Shown: positions 1-9,600 of the stretch, in pieces
Position numbering within the stretch: position 1 is the stretch's first letter
How the letters are laid out: each line of letters begins with the position of its first letter
Source: Oscillospiraceae bacterium
GTDB taxonomy: Bacteria > Bacillota > Clostridia > Oscillospirales > CAG-382
Direction of reading: 5' to 3'
DNA length: 36,161 nt
NCBI GenBank assembly: GCA_015065225.1
Contig: SVQR01000012.1
Location: 1 to 36,161, forward strand
Program-made: the position numbers and the translations under genes
Notes under the pieces: model-generated
Told to the model about the DNA's origin: nothing
Seen by the model: the letters and a program-made list of their open reading frames with translations, nothing else
Database searches by the model: none

Positions 1-609
1 ACAGATGTCACATCCCCATTTAATCGGTGCTTCGGCGATAATGGCGGCTTCCTCGTCTGTTATTCGCTTTTTCTGAGTTATTGCCGAGAGGCATTCGGGG
101 CATTTTCCGCGTGTTACGGGACAATATGTCTTACACTTTTCACAATTTCCACATATGTCGTCCTTGAATTTTTTTTCGATCTGTGTTATGCTGATAGGTG
201 ATGAAAGGCAAAGACTTCCTATAAAAACATAGCTTCCGTATTCGGCGTTTATGATAAGTCCGTTTTTTCCCCGTGTGCCGATGCCTGCTTTTTCGGCATT
301 TGTTCTCTCGCAGAAGGGGGAATTATCGGCGAAGAAGCGATATTCGGTCTTTATGCCCGATTCCTTCAGTGCGATGCCGAAGCGGTCATTCAGCTCTTTT
401 ATATAGAGATGATAGTCACGGGGGATGCTGTAAAGAGAGATATTGTGTTCCCCGCTGTCCTTTATGTTATACGGGATAAGGAAGAAGCATACCGTTTGGG
501 TATAATCGGGAAGCTTTGCGGGATACAGGAGCTTGCACTCGGTCACGGGCAGGCTTGCGTAGTATTTTATTTTTTCTTTCCGAAAAAAGTCGATTATGAG
601 ATTTTCCAT
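1..609 (-). CDS. QueG-like / DUF1730-type 4Fe-4S double-cluster protein, 3'-truncated by the window edge
   Basis: Reverse-strand reading from ATG at 609 is open to the window edge: MENLIIDFFRKEKIKYYASLPVTEC...CGNCEKCKTYCPVTRGKCPECLSA...WGCDIC. Cys spacing resembles the epoxyqueuosine reductase ferredoxin-like domain. Confidence 0.7.
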   Translation of the reverse strand, partial: MENLIIDFFRKEKIKYYASLPVTECKLLYPAKLPDYTQTVCFFLIPYNIKDSGEHNISLYSIPRDYHLYIKELNDRFGIALKESGIKTEYRFFADNSPFCERTNAEKAGIGTRGKNGLIINAEYGSYVFIGSLCLSSPISITQIEKKFKDDICGNCEKCKTYCPVTRGKCPECLSAITQKKRITDEEAAIIAEAPIKWGCDIC

Positions 610-663
610 GATTTTACTCCGTAGGATCGGGATAATGTTAAGTTTGAAAGGAGACAGATATCC

Positions 664-1389
664 TTGAAGGTTAATGAAATAATGCAGGGATTCTGCAGTA
701 AAAACAATATTGATATAAGCAAGGAGGCTCTTGCGGGGTTTGATACCCTTTGTTCAAGTCTTCTTGAATTCAATGCTCACACAAATCTCACTGCGATAAA
801 GGATGAGGAGGGTGTTGCGATAAAGCATTTTGCGGACTCGCTTGCGGCATTGAGGTTTGATCTTGTGCCGGTTGGCGCAAGAGTTATAGATATCGGTTGC
901 GGTGCGGGATTTCCCGGACTTCCGCTGGCTCATGTAAGGCGTGACCTTTCGGTGACGTTTCTTGACAGTACCGCAAAAAAACTGAAGTTTACCGAAAAGG
1001 CTTGCAAGGAGCTGGGCATCAGTGCCGAATTTCTGCCTGTGCGTGCGGAAGAAGTCAGCTCCGATAAAAAATACCGCGAGAGCTTTGATATTGCGGTCTC
1101 ACGCGCGGTGGCGTCGCTTCCGGTGCTTCTTGAACTGAGCTTGCCTTTTGTTAAGGTGGGCGGTACTTTTGTCGCTTACAAGGCTACCGGTGCCGCAGAG
1201 GAGCTGGAGATGTCAAAGAAGGCTATTCCCATGCTCGGAGGAAAGTATATCGAGACGTTCGAGGTAGAGCTTCCGGAGAGCTCCGACGGCGAGGTACTGC
1301 ATCATTCGCTTATTGTTGTAAAGAAAGTGAAGAACACGCCGATCCAATATCCGAGAAGATATGCGCAGATGGTGAAAAAACCGCTTTGA
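664..1389 (+). CDS. rsmG: 16S rRNA (guanine527-N7)-methyltransferase RsmG (GidB)
   Basis: 241 aa, TTG start with AAGGAG just upstream; SAM motif VIDIGCGAGFPGLPLAH and conserved FDIAVSRAVASLPVLLEL typical of GidB. Confidence 0.95.
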   Translation: MKVNEIMQGFCSKNNIDISKEALAGFDTLCSSLLEFNAHTNLTAIKDEEGVAIKHFADSLAALRFDLVPVGARVIDIGCGAGFPGLPLAHVRRDLSVTFLDSTAKKLKFTEKACKELGISAEFLPVRAEEVSSDKKYRESFDIAVSRAVASLPVLLELSLPFVKVGGTFVAYKATGAAEELEMSKKAIPMLGGKYIETFEVELPESSDGEVLHHSLIVVKKVKNTPIQYPRRYAQMVKKPL

Positions 1390-1404
1390 CGTTATGTGAG
1401 AATC

Positions 1405-2292
1405 TTATTTTCTGAGGTCGGACAGGATAACTCCGAAAAGGATCAGAATTGCACCGCAGATGCCCATGGCGGTTATCGGTGTCTTTGTTGCAAAGAAGGC
1501 GAACACCATGGTTATGAAGGGACTCATATAGAGGTAGTTTGTTGTAATTACTACTCCAAGGTTTCTTGTGGCTTTGTTCCACCAGTGGTAGCAGAGGCTT
1601 CCGCCGAATATGCCGAGAAGTGATATGCAGGCTATAAGTACGGGGGTTTCGACAAAGGTTTTCATGTTCGGGATGCCGTCTATGATGAATGTCATGGGAG
1701 TTAAGGGTATGAGAGTATAGATCAGCATTCGGCGTGTTATTATGATGCTGTCGAAGCGTTCGAGATATTTTTCAAGGAGTACCGAGTATACTGTCCAGCA
1801 CAGGGCTGCTCCGAAGGCGAGGATGTAGCCTAAAAAGTCAAAGTCCAAGGTGACTGTTCCGTTGAATACCACCATTACAACGCCCGATATGGCTATTGCA
1901 AAGCCGAGAATGGTAAGAGATGTTATTCCGGTCTTCTTTGTGAAAAAGGCACTTGCAAGGGTAGTAAGTATCGGCACGAAGCTTATTATAATAGAGACGT
2001 TTGTGCCGTCGGTCTTGCCTATGGCAAAATTTTCCAGAACGTAATAGAAGAACATACCAAACATTGCAATAAATACAAAACCGAGTTCTTCTTTGAAGCT
2101 TTTGGGAAGATACAGCTTGGGCTTCAGTATGTAAAGCACTCCGAGAGCAAGGAAGAATCGCAATACGAGTATCTGCAACGCTGTTATGCCGTTTGCGAGA
2201 AGCATATCCGTTGCAACGTATGTGATGCTCCATATGGAGACCACGATAAAAGCGAAGATGTGACCTGTTATTTTTTGCTTTGTTATATTCAT
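1405..2292 (-). CDS. DMT superfamily (EamA family) transporter
   Basis: 295 aa, about 10 hydrophobic segments, two-fold EamA-like pattern (SIWSITYVATDMLLANGI...LVLRFFLA; AALCWTVYSVLLEKYL). Confidence 0.88.
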   Translation of the reverse strand: MNITKQKITGHIFAFIVVSIWSITYVATDMLLANGITALQILVLRFFLALGVLYILKPKLYLPKSFKEELGFVFIAMFGMFFYYVLENFAIGKTDGTNVSIIISFVPILTTLASAFFTKKTGITSLTILGFAIAISGVVMVVFNGTVTLDFDFLGYILAFGAALCWTVYSVLLEKYLERFDSIIITRRMLIYTLIPLTPMTFIIDGIPNMKTFVETPVLIACISLLGIFGGSLCYHWWNKATRNLGVVITTNYLYMSPFITMVFAFFATKTPITAMGICGAILILFGVILSDLRK

Positions 2293-2482
2293 TGCGGTAC
2301 CTCGATTTCATATTTCAAGGTAGTATTATACTACTTATTTTTTGATTCTTATAGCGTTATATGTTAAATTTTGAGGATCCGGGATTCCGAGAATAAGATT
2401 TCGGCAAGGTCGATGGCTTAGTTTTCTTGCGATCGGATTTAAAATAATAATTTCAGTTTGGCAGAGGTTTGAAAGGATTTTT

Positions 2483-3649
2483 ATGGCTAAAATTATCTGG
2501 AAGGGTGGAGCTTTACTTGCTCCGATACCTGCGGTACTGGTTACTTGCAGGGGAATCGACAGGAACGGTGTTGAGGCGGAGAATGTTTTTACCGTTGCGT
2601 GGACGGGGATTCTTAACACTGTGCCTCCAAAAACTTATATTTCCGTGAGAAAAAGCAGGTATTCTTATGATATTATAAAAAACAGCGGTGAGTTTGTTAT
2701 AAATGTTCCTGCATCAAGGATGGTTCGCGAGGTGGATTACTGCGGTATATATACAGGTGCGAAGGTTGACAAGTTTGATAAGTGCGGCTTTACGCTTGAG
2801 GCGGCCTCGGAGGTTGCCGCTCCCTGTATCGGCGAGTGTCCGCTCAGCCTTGAATGCAGAGTTACCGATATTGTGGAGATGGGTACACATGATATGTTTG
2901 TGGCGGATATCCTCTGCACGGATGTCAATGAGGATATTATTGATGCGGAAGGTAAGCTCAGGCTTGACAAGGCACAGCTTATGGCTTTTGCACACGGAGA
3001 ATATTTTGCACTCGGAAAGAAGATAGGCGGTTTCGGATTCTCTGCTAAGAAAAAGAGCAAGAACAAGGATGCGAAAAAAGTACATTCCGATAAAGAGACG
3101 GCTGATATTAAAGAAAACAAGATCAAGAAAAAAGACAGTGTAAAAAAAGACAACGATGGATTCGCCTTTGAGGTAAGGATCGGTGATGAGAAGATCACGG
3201 ATATGAAGGAGCTCATTGAGCTTGTGGAAAATTCCGATGACGATGTGTTTGATACGGAAGCAGGCTTTGAAGGGGATATTTTCGGTGACGATCACGAAAA
3301 AAAGAAGCTCGGAAGCAGTTACGGAAAGAAAGACAGAGGTCACGGCAAGCGTTTCGATGAAAGAGGCGGCAAGAAGTATAATCACGATGACTCTGTGAAA
3401 AAATCCGCTTATCACAAAAAGTCAGGCAAGGGTAGCTTTGACAAGAAGGAGAAGGATCACGGCAGAGACGACTTCGGTCACGGCAAAGACAAGGAACGCA
3501 GGAGCTTTGACAAGGGGCGTTCTTACCATGACGGTCACAAGGAACGTAATGATAACGACGGTAAGGCACGTCACGGAAAGGACAAAGACTTCGGCAGGAA
3601 GGGATATAAAGGATCCGGCGATAAAAAATACGGTGGCAAGAAAAAGTAA
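2483..3649 (+). CDS. Flavin reductase-like domain protein with long charged low-complexity C-terminal extension
   Basis: 388 aa; N-terminal ~185 aa match flavin reductase family style (PIPAVLVTCRGIDRNGVEAENVFTVAWTGILNTVPPKTYISVRKSRYSYDIIKNSGEFVINVP); remainder is K/D/G/H-rich. Confidence 0.85.
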   Translation: MAKIIWKGGALLAPIPAVLVTCRGIDRNGVEAENVFTVAWTGILNTVPPKTYISVRKSRYSYDIIKNSGEFVINVPASRMVREVDYCGIYTGAKVDKFDKCGFTLEAASEVAAPCIGECPLSLECRVTDIVEMGTHDMFVADILCTDVNEDIIDAEGKLRLDKAQLMAFAHGEYFALGKKIGGFGFSAKKKSKNKDAKKVHSDKETADIKENKIKKKDSVKKDNDGFAFEVRIGDEKITDMKELIELVENSDDDVFDTEAGFEGDIFGDDHEKKKLGSSYGKKDRGHGKRFDERGGKKYNHDDSVKKSAYHKKSGKGSFDKKEKDHGRDDFGHGKDKERRSFDKGRSYHDGHKERNDNDGKARHGKDKDFGRKGYKGSGDKKYGGKKK

Positions 3650-3739
3650 CCGGTGAAATGATGATTTAATATTTTGATTTTACGGTTGCTGCGGCAGCAT
3701 TTTGAAATGCTTTGATTATATAATAAAGGAGAAACGACT

Positions 3740-4567
3740 ATGAAGATCACATATTACGGTACAGCGGCGGCTGAAGGTATTCCGGGACTTTTCTGCAAAT
3801 GCAGGATATGCGAGAACGCAAGAAAGGTAAAGGGCAAAGAAATAAAGACGAGGAGTCAGGCACTTATTGATGACAAATTGCTTATTGACTTTCCTCCGGA
3901 TACTTATATGCACGCGCTCAATTACGGACTTCCGCTTGAGGATATACACACCTGCATAGTTACACACTGCCACATGGATCATCTTTACGAGCGTGATCTG
4001 TGGTGCAGAAATCCGGGTATTGGAAATAACATTCCGGAGGTTCCGCTTGATATGTATCTGACAAATGCAGGCTACAGACTTACAACGGAAAGGTGTAAAG
4101 AGGTGCACACGCCCGAAAGTCGTGTGAAGTGTCATCTTATTAAGCCTTTTGAAAGCTTTGAAGCTGAAGGGTATACCATTACTCCTCTCAAGGCGGATCA
4201 TGCACCCGCGACGGATCCTGTATTCTTTATTATCGAAAAAGACGGCAAGGCGATACTTTATGCCAACGATACGGGGACATATCCGAAGGAGACTGTGGAT
4301 TATCTCAAAACCTGCGGAAAGCACATTGATCTTGTGTCCTTTGACTGCACAAATATGCTTCTGAAGCACAGAGGTAATCATATGGGACTTGAAGAAAATG
4401 CAGAAGTTAAGGATATGCTCATCAAGTGGGGACTTTGCGACGAAAGTACGGTTTTTGTGGTTAATCATTTCAGTCACAACGGCGGCGCTACGCATGAGGA
4501 GTTCTGCAAGATTGCGGAAAAATACGGCTTTGTGGTCTCTTATGACACTATGACGGTGGAATTCTGA
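3740..4567 (+). CDS. MBL-fold metallo-hydrolase (PhnP-like), copy 1
   Basis: 275 aa; THCHMDHLY metal-binding motif, distal DHAPATDP and NDTG motifs, N-terminal CKCRIC cluster. Confidence 0.87.
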   Translation: MKITYYGTAAAEGIPGLFCKCRICENARKVKGKEIKTRSQALIDDKLLIDFPPDTYMHALNYGLPLEDIHTCIVTHCHMDHLYERDLWCRNPGIGNNIPEVPLDMYLTNAGYRLTTERCKEVHTPESRVKCHLIKPFESFEAEGYTITPLKADHAPATDPVFFIIEKDGKAILYANDTGTYPKETVDYLKTCGKHIDLVSFDCTNMLLKHRGNHMGLEENAEVKDMLIKWGLCDESTVFVVNHFSHNGGATHEEFCKIAEKYGFVVSYDTMTVEF

Positions 4568-4598
4568 TTTTATTATTCTGTGATAAGGAGTTTTTGCA

Positions 4599-5435
4599 AT
4601 GAAGATTAAATATCTTGGTACCGGTGCATCGGAGGGGATCCCTTCGCTGTTCTGTAAATGTCCCGTTTGCGAGGATGCGAGAAAGAATAAGGGGCGTGAC
4701 ATACGTTCAAGAAATCAGGTCTTGATTGATGAAAGGCTGTTGGTGGATTTCCCGCCGGATACTTTTATGCATGCCTCTTTGGGTGAGCTGGATCTCCCGT
4801 CGATACATACCTGTATTGTTACACATTCGCATGGGGATCATCTTTATCCGAATGATATCTGGGCGAGAAAGATCGCGGTGAGTCCCGTTTGTCCCGATGA
4901 GGGTACACCGTTGACTTTTTACGCCACAAGTGTCGGTTATGAAAAGATAAAAACTGTTGTTGAAGGTAATGAGCTTGACAAGGAAAAACGAGTCGGAGCT
5001 GTACTGATAGAGGCGTTTCGTGCTTTTAACGCCGAAGGGTTTGACATCATGCCCGTAAGGGCGGATCATTCGCCAAACACCGATCCTGTTCTTTTTATCA
5101 TTGAAAAAGACGGTAAGGCGATATTCTACGGCAACGATACCGGAAGATTGCCTTCCGAGACGGTGGAATATCTTAAAAATTGCGGCAAGCATTTTGATGT
5201 TGTTTCGCTTGATTGTACTAACGGTTTCAATCCGGGAGACAAGTTCCACATGAATTTCAAGGCTTGTGTTGATACTGTGGAGATGATGAAAGAATTCGGA
5301 CTTTGCGACGATAAGACGATATATGTGGTTACGCATCTTTGTCACAACTGCGGAGGTAATCGCGAGGAGCTTGAAAAGGAAGCGGAGAAGCTCGGCTTTA
5401 TCGCTGCTTATGACGGGATGGAGCTGGAATTCTGA
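4599..5435 (+). CDS. MBL-fold metallo-hydrolase (PhnP-like), copy 2
   Basis: 278 aa; THSHGDHLY, DHSPNTDP, NDTG; FCKCPVCEDARKNKG N-terminus parallel to copy 1. Confidence 0.87.
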   Translation: MKIKYLGTGASEGIPSLFCKCPVCEDARKNKGRDIRSRNQVLIDERLLVDFPPDTFMHASLGELDLPSIHTCIVTHSHGDHLYPNDIWARKIAVSPVCPDEGTPLTFYATSVGYEKIKTVVEGNELDKEKRVGAVLIEAFRAFNAEGFDIMPVRADHSPNTDPVLFIIEKDGKAIFYGNDTGRLPSETVEYLKNCGKHFDVVSLDCTNGFNPGDKFHMNFKACVDTVEMMKEFGLCDDKTIYVVTHLCHNCGGNREELEKEAEKLGFIAAYDGMELEF

Positions 5436-5452
5436 TCTGTTACGGTCATTTT

Positions 5453-5475
5453 GGGAGCTTTATGCTCCCTTTTTT
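5453..5475 (+). terminator. Rho-independent terminator after the MBL tandem pair
   Basis: GGGAGC-TTTAT-GCTCCC followed by T6. Confidence 0.85.
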
Positions 5476-5602
5476 CGTTTTTTGTCACGGTATATGGTGC
5501 GCTTTGATGCGGCATATGGATGTTTTTTATGTTTTGATTTTAGTATTTGTGCCAAAAGTTTGCTGTAATTGTAAATTATTGTAAATATTACATATATTGT
5601 TA

Positions 5603-5631
5603 TATACAAAACGAAAAATCTATGTTATAAT
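5603..5631 (+). promoter_or_regulatory. Putative sigma-A promoter upstream of rlmB
   Basis: TATACA - 17 nt - TATAAT, ~84 nt before the rlmB start. Confidence 0.5.
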
Positions 5632-5714
5632 GATAGTGTGTATTATTATTTTCGGGAATTATGCCCCGATATAGCTTTGGACGAAAGTTTCATATGAAAG
5701 GAAAGGTATAAGTC

Positions 5715-6656
5715 TTGAGCGATAAATTCAGATATAAAGACAAAGACTCCTTCGGAAGGAAGGAATATAAAAAAGATCCCGACAAGAAGTTCGGCAAAAA
5801 GTCCGGTAAGGATCACGGCTCGGACAGATCTTTTAAAAAGGACTTTGGAGACAGTTATTCAAAAAAGCGTTTCAGAGATGATGAACGTGCCGCAAGCGAA
5901 CATAATGAGGAACTTTCAAACGGTTCCGTTCCCGGAAGAAATGCCGTAAGGGAGCTTCTGAAGTCAGGAAGAGACATTGAAAAGATATTCGTAAGAGAAG
6001 GCGACAGAGAAGGCTCGATAACCGTCCTTGTGGCACAGGCTATCGAAAGAGGCATTCCTGTCATTGAGACAGATAAGAAGAAGCTTGACGCACTTTGCGG
6101 TTATGAGCAGCATCAGGGTATCGTTGCGATAGCTTCGGAAATGGAGTATGTTTCCCTTGAGGATGTCATTGCCATTGCCGAAGAAAGAGGCGAAAAGCCG
6201 CTTATCGTTATTTGCGACGGTATTTCCGATCCTCATAATCTGGGTGCTATCATAAGATGTGCCGAAGGTGCGGGTGCTCACGGTGTCATACTTCCGAAAA
6301 GACGCGCGGCAGGTATCACTCCTGCTGTGGTAAAGGCTTCGGCGGGTGCTACGGAGCATCTTGCGGCAGTCAAGTGTTCAAACATAAGCGACACGATACG
6401 CAAGCTCAAGGATCTCGGTTTCTGGATCTTTGCGGCAGAGGCTGACGGTACAAGCTATACCGAGGCTGATTATGACTGCCCGTGTGCCATCGTTCTCGGA
6501 AGTGAGGAAAACGGCGTTTCGGATATCGTTAAGAAGAATTCCGACTTTATCGTATCCATTCCCATGAAGGGTAAGGTTAATTCTCTCAACGTTTCCACGG
6601 CGGCGGCGGTACTCCTTTATGAGGCAATAAAGCAGCGCGATATTAAGAAATCGTAA
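5715..6656 (+). CDS. rlmB: 23S rRNA (guanosine-2'-O)-methyltransferase RlmB (TrmH/SpoU family) with charged N-terminal extension
   Basis: 313 aa; GRNAVRELLKSGRDIEKIFV substrate-binding domain, DGISDPHNLGAIIRCAEGAGAHGVILP, LGSEENGVSD, IPMKGKVNSLNVSTAAAVLLYEA; first ~60 aa low complexity. Confidence 0.93.
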   Translation: MSDKFRYKDKDSFGRKEYKKDPDKKFGKKSGKDHGSDRSFKKDFGDSYSKKRFRDDERAASEHNEELSNGSVPGRNAVRELLKSGRDIEKIFVREGDREGSITVLVAQAIERGIPVIETDKKKLDALCGYEQHQGIVAIASEMEYVSLEDVIAIAEERGEKPLIVICDGISDPHNLGAIIRCAEGAGAHGVILPKRRAAGITPAVVKASAGATEHLAAVKCSNISDTIRKLKDLGFWIFAAEADGTSYTEADYDCPCAIVLGSEENGVSDIVKKNSDFIVSIPMKGKVNSLNVSTAAAVLLYEAIKQRDIKKS

Positions 6657-6680
6657 CAAAAGGGAAAGGAAAAGATTGTT

Positions 6681-9600
6681 ATGCATAACGACAGAAATAT
6701 GTCCCGGGATGAAAACAAGAATGCGGTATCCCTTGATAATATTATAGATCAGTTCGGCAAGAACTCCGGTGGATCATATCCCCGTACGGAGAGACTCGGC
6801 GATACGATGAAGAAGCTGGACGAGATGTTTGAAAAAGGTGCTGAGGATCTTGCCTGGCTTGACAACATAATGAACGGTACCGGCGAGACAAAAAAAGATA
6901 CTGTACAGGAAAATGTCGCCGACAACGGTGCGGAAGGCTCTTCTGCCGCAAAGCGTGCTGTTCCGGGAAGTATCATAACACCGGACCGGGTCATTCCCGA
7001 GGATGATGTTGAAGAGGGTGTTTTCGCAAACCCCATAGATAATGCAGAGGACATTATTCAGGATAATGCTCCTTTTAATGCACAGGATAATGCTCAGTTT
7101 GAAGGAGCTCCCGTCGATGAGGGTGCATTCGGTAATGTCCGGGATGATGCTAACATCTACGGTGCACAAAGCTTTGACACCGGTGCTTCCGAAGCGGCTC
7201 CGGATCTTGATGATATCGCAGAAGATGATGTACAGATCTACGATAATGCTCAGAGTCGGGATGATGTACAGGTTGACGATGTGAAGATATACGGTGATTC
7301 GGCACAGGTAGCGCAGGCGGTACAGGATGTAGTTCCCGATCCTTCGGTAATGCCACAGGAGGATGAGCTTGCTCAGGGTGTTGAAGGTGTTGCCGATATG
7401 CAGAACACTGCTGCGGCGGATGACATTATTATAGATGACGATATATTCAATGATGATGCTCCGACGGATATCGGATTCGGTGCTGAGGAAGAACAGGTAC
7501 GGGATGATGTCATAATTGCTGAGAATGCGGACACAGCTCCTGATCTTGACGGTTTTTCCGCCGATGATGATACAAAGATATTCGTCTCATCTTCAAATAA
7601 CAACGGGGATGAAGATTATTCCGGTTGGGAAGCTCCGGACAATACAAACGGTGCTGTGGGAGACATAAACGAACAGCCTGTATTTGAAGGCAACGGCTAT
7701 GCGCAGGACGGCAATGTATCCGAGGATGGATACACAGACATGAGTGCAGCCGAAGGTGCTTCGCAGGATGCTTCTCAGAACGGTTACGGAAGCAATTACG
7801 TCGGCAAGAACTATCCTCAGGGATACGGCAAGAATTATCCCAACGGACAGATGCCTGGCGGTAACGAGGATGCAGGCACTCCCGATCTTGATATGTTTGA
7901 GGGTACGGCACCCGAGGGTGAATATGTACACAATGTTGAGATGGCGGCACAGCAGCAGGAAAACAATGTTAATTCCTCTCTGGGCAGACTCTTCGGTGTT
8001 GATATTCCGGATGATGATCATACAAATAACAGAAAGAGCTCGAAGAAGAGATCAGAACATAAGAAGATAGCTGCAGAGCTTGGTGCTTATGAGGAGATCA
8101 ACATGGCAGATCCCGAGGCTGTAGACAATGCCAAGAGACGCTTCTTCCTTAAGAGAAGACATTCCATGATCTCGCTTTTCGGTGCGACATTATTCTTCCT
8201 TGTCAGCCTTTATTTTGAGCTTTCCATGCTTGGGGTACTTCCCCTTCCCGAGATAATCAGTCCTAAGGTCAATCCTTTGATGTTCGCTCTGGCAGATCTT
8301 CAGGTGATGTGCTTCGGTGCGATATTTGTGCTTGACAGCCTTGTGGGCGGCTTCTACTCGCTTATAGACAGGAAGTTCTCCCCCGCTTCGTGTGCTTTGA
8401 CGGTGTTCGTTACCTGTACCGCACAAGCTGTGATCTCGGCGGTATTTGCGGCAGATGTAAAGATGCAGCTGTTCTGCTGTGTCGGATGTCTTTCCATATT
8501 CATGCTTGCTCTTTACGACAGCCTTCGTGCAAGTGCGGACAACAAGTCCTTTGCCATTGCTTCCTCTACGGCTAACAAGTACGGTGCTTACGAACTTTCG
8601 GTAAATTCTCTCGAGTGCAGTCCTTTCGCTTCTCACATAGATCTTGAAAAGGCTAAGGTCATCTCTGTCAACAAGGGCTCTGTTTATGAGGGCTTTGTGG
8701 GCAGAAACGAAAAGATGCCCGAGGGCGAAAAGAAGCTCGGAAGACTTGTTACCGTGATAACTATACTCTCCGTTCTTGTTGGTGTGTTTGTCGGTATCTT
8801 CTCAGACGGAAATGTCAGAGAACGTATATATGACGGTATTACCGGTGCTTCTATTGTTATTACAAGCTCTATTCCTCTTAATATATTCTTTGTTTCGGCG
8901 CTTCCCAAGTATCTTGCCGTAAAGAAGGGCAAGAAGATCGGTGCGACGCTCGTAGGTCAGAATGCCAGCGAGGAATACAAGGGACTTTCCGTTGTTGCCT
9001 TTGATGATACGGAAGTGTTCCTTCCCAAGGATGTAAGAATCTCCAGTATCAAGACTTACGGCGGTATGGCTCTTGATGAGGCAGTCATTACCATGTCCAA
9101 TATCTACAACAAGATAGGCGGTCCGCTTTCCAAGATATTCTCCAAGATGGTGGATATAAAGAATGTACGCTCCGAGGTAAGACTTGTAAAGGTTTATCCG
9201 GATGCTATCGAGGTCAATGTTGACGGCAGAGACATTTGCCTTGCTACGGCTTCCTATCTCGGTGCTAACGGCATAAGAATAATCAATGACAGTGTTGATG
9301 CGGCGTTTGAACAGTCTCACGGAAGTATATTGTTTATGGTATGCTCCGGAAGGATACTCTCCAAGTTCTACATCAAGTACTCAATGAACCCCATATTCGA
9401 AAAGACTTTAAGAGAGCTTCATGATGCTAATCTCTGCATCGGCATAAAGACTCTTGATCCCTGTATCACAAACGATCTTGTATTCGGCTGTCTTGAAAGA
9501 ACAAACTATGCGCTTTCCGTTATCAAGGGTAACAGTTCAAATGACATTCCCACGGTACGTAACAAGGTCAACTCCGGTGTTATCGCGCTGGGCAGTGTTC

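Noticed and set aside
2714-3415. 233-aa minus-strand ORF over the flavin reductase gene
   Set aside because: Antisense artefact; the sense strand has a motif-supported CDS with RBS.
3716-4702. 328-aa minus-strand ORF over the first MBL gene
   Set aside because: Antisense to a clear MBL-fold CDS; no recognisable motifs or good start context.
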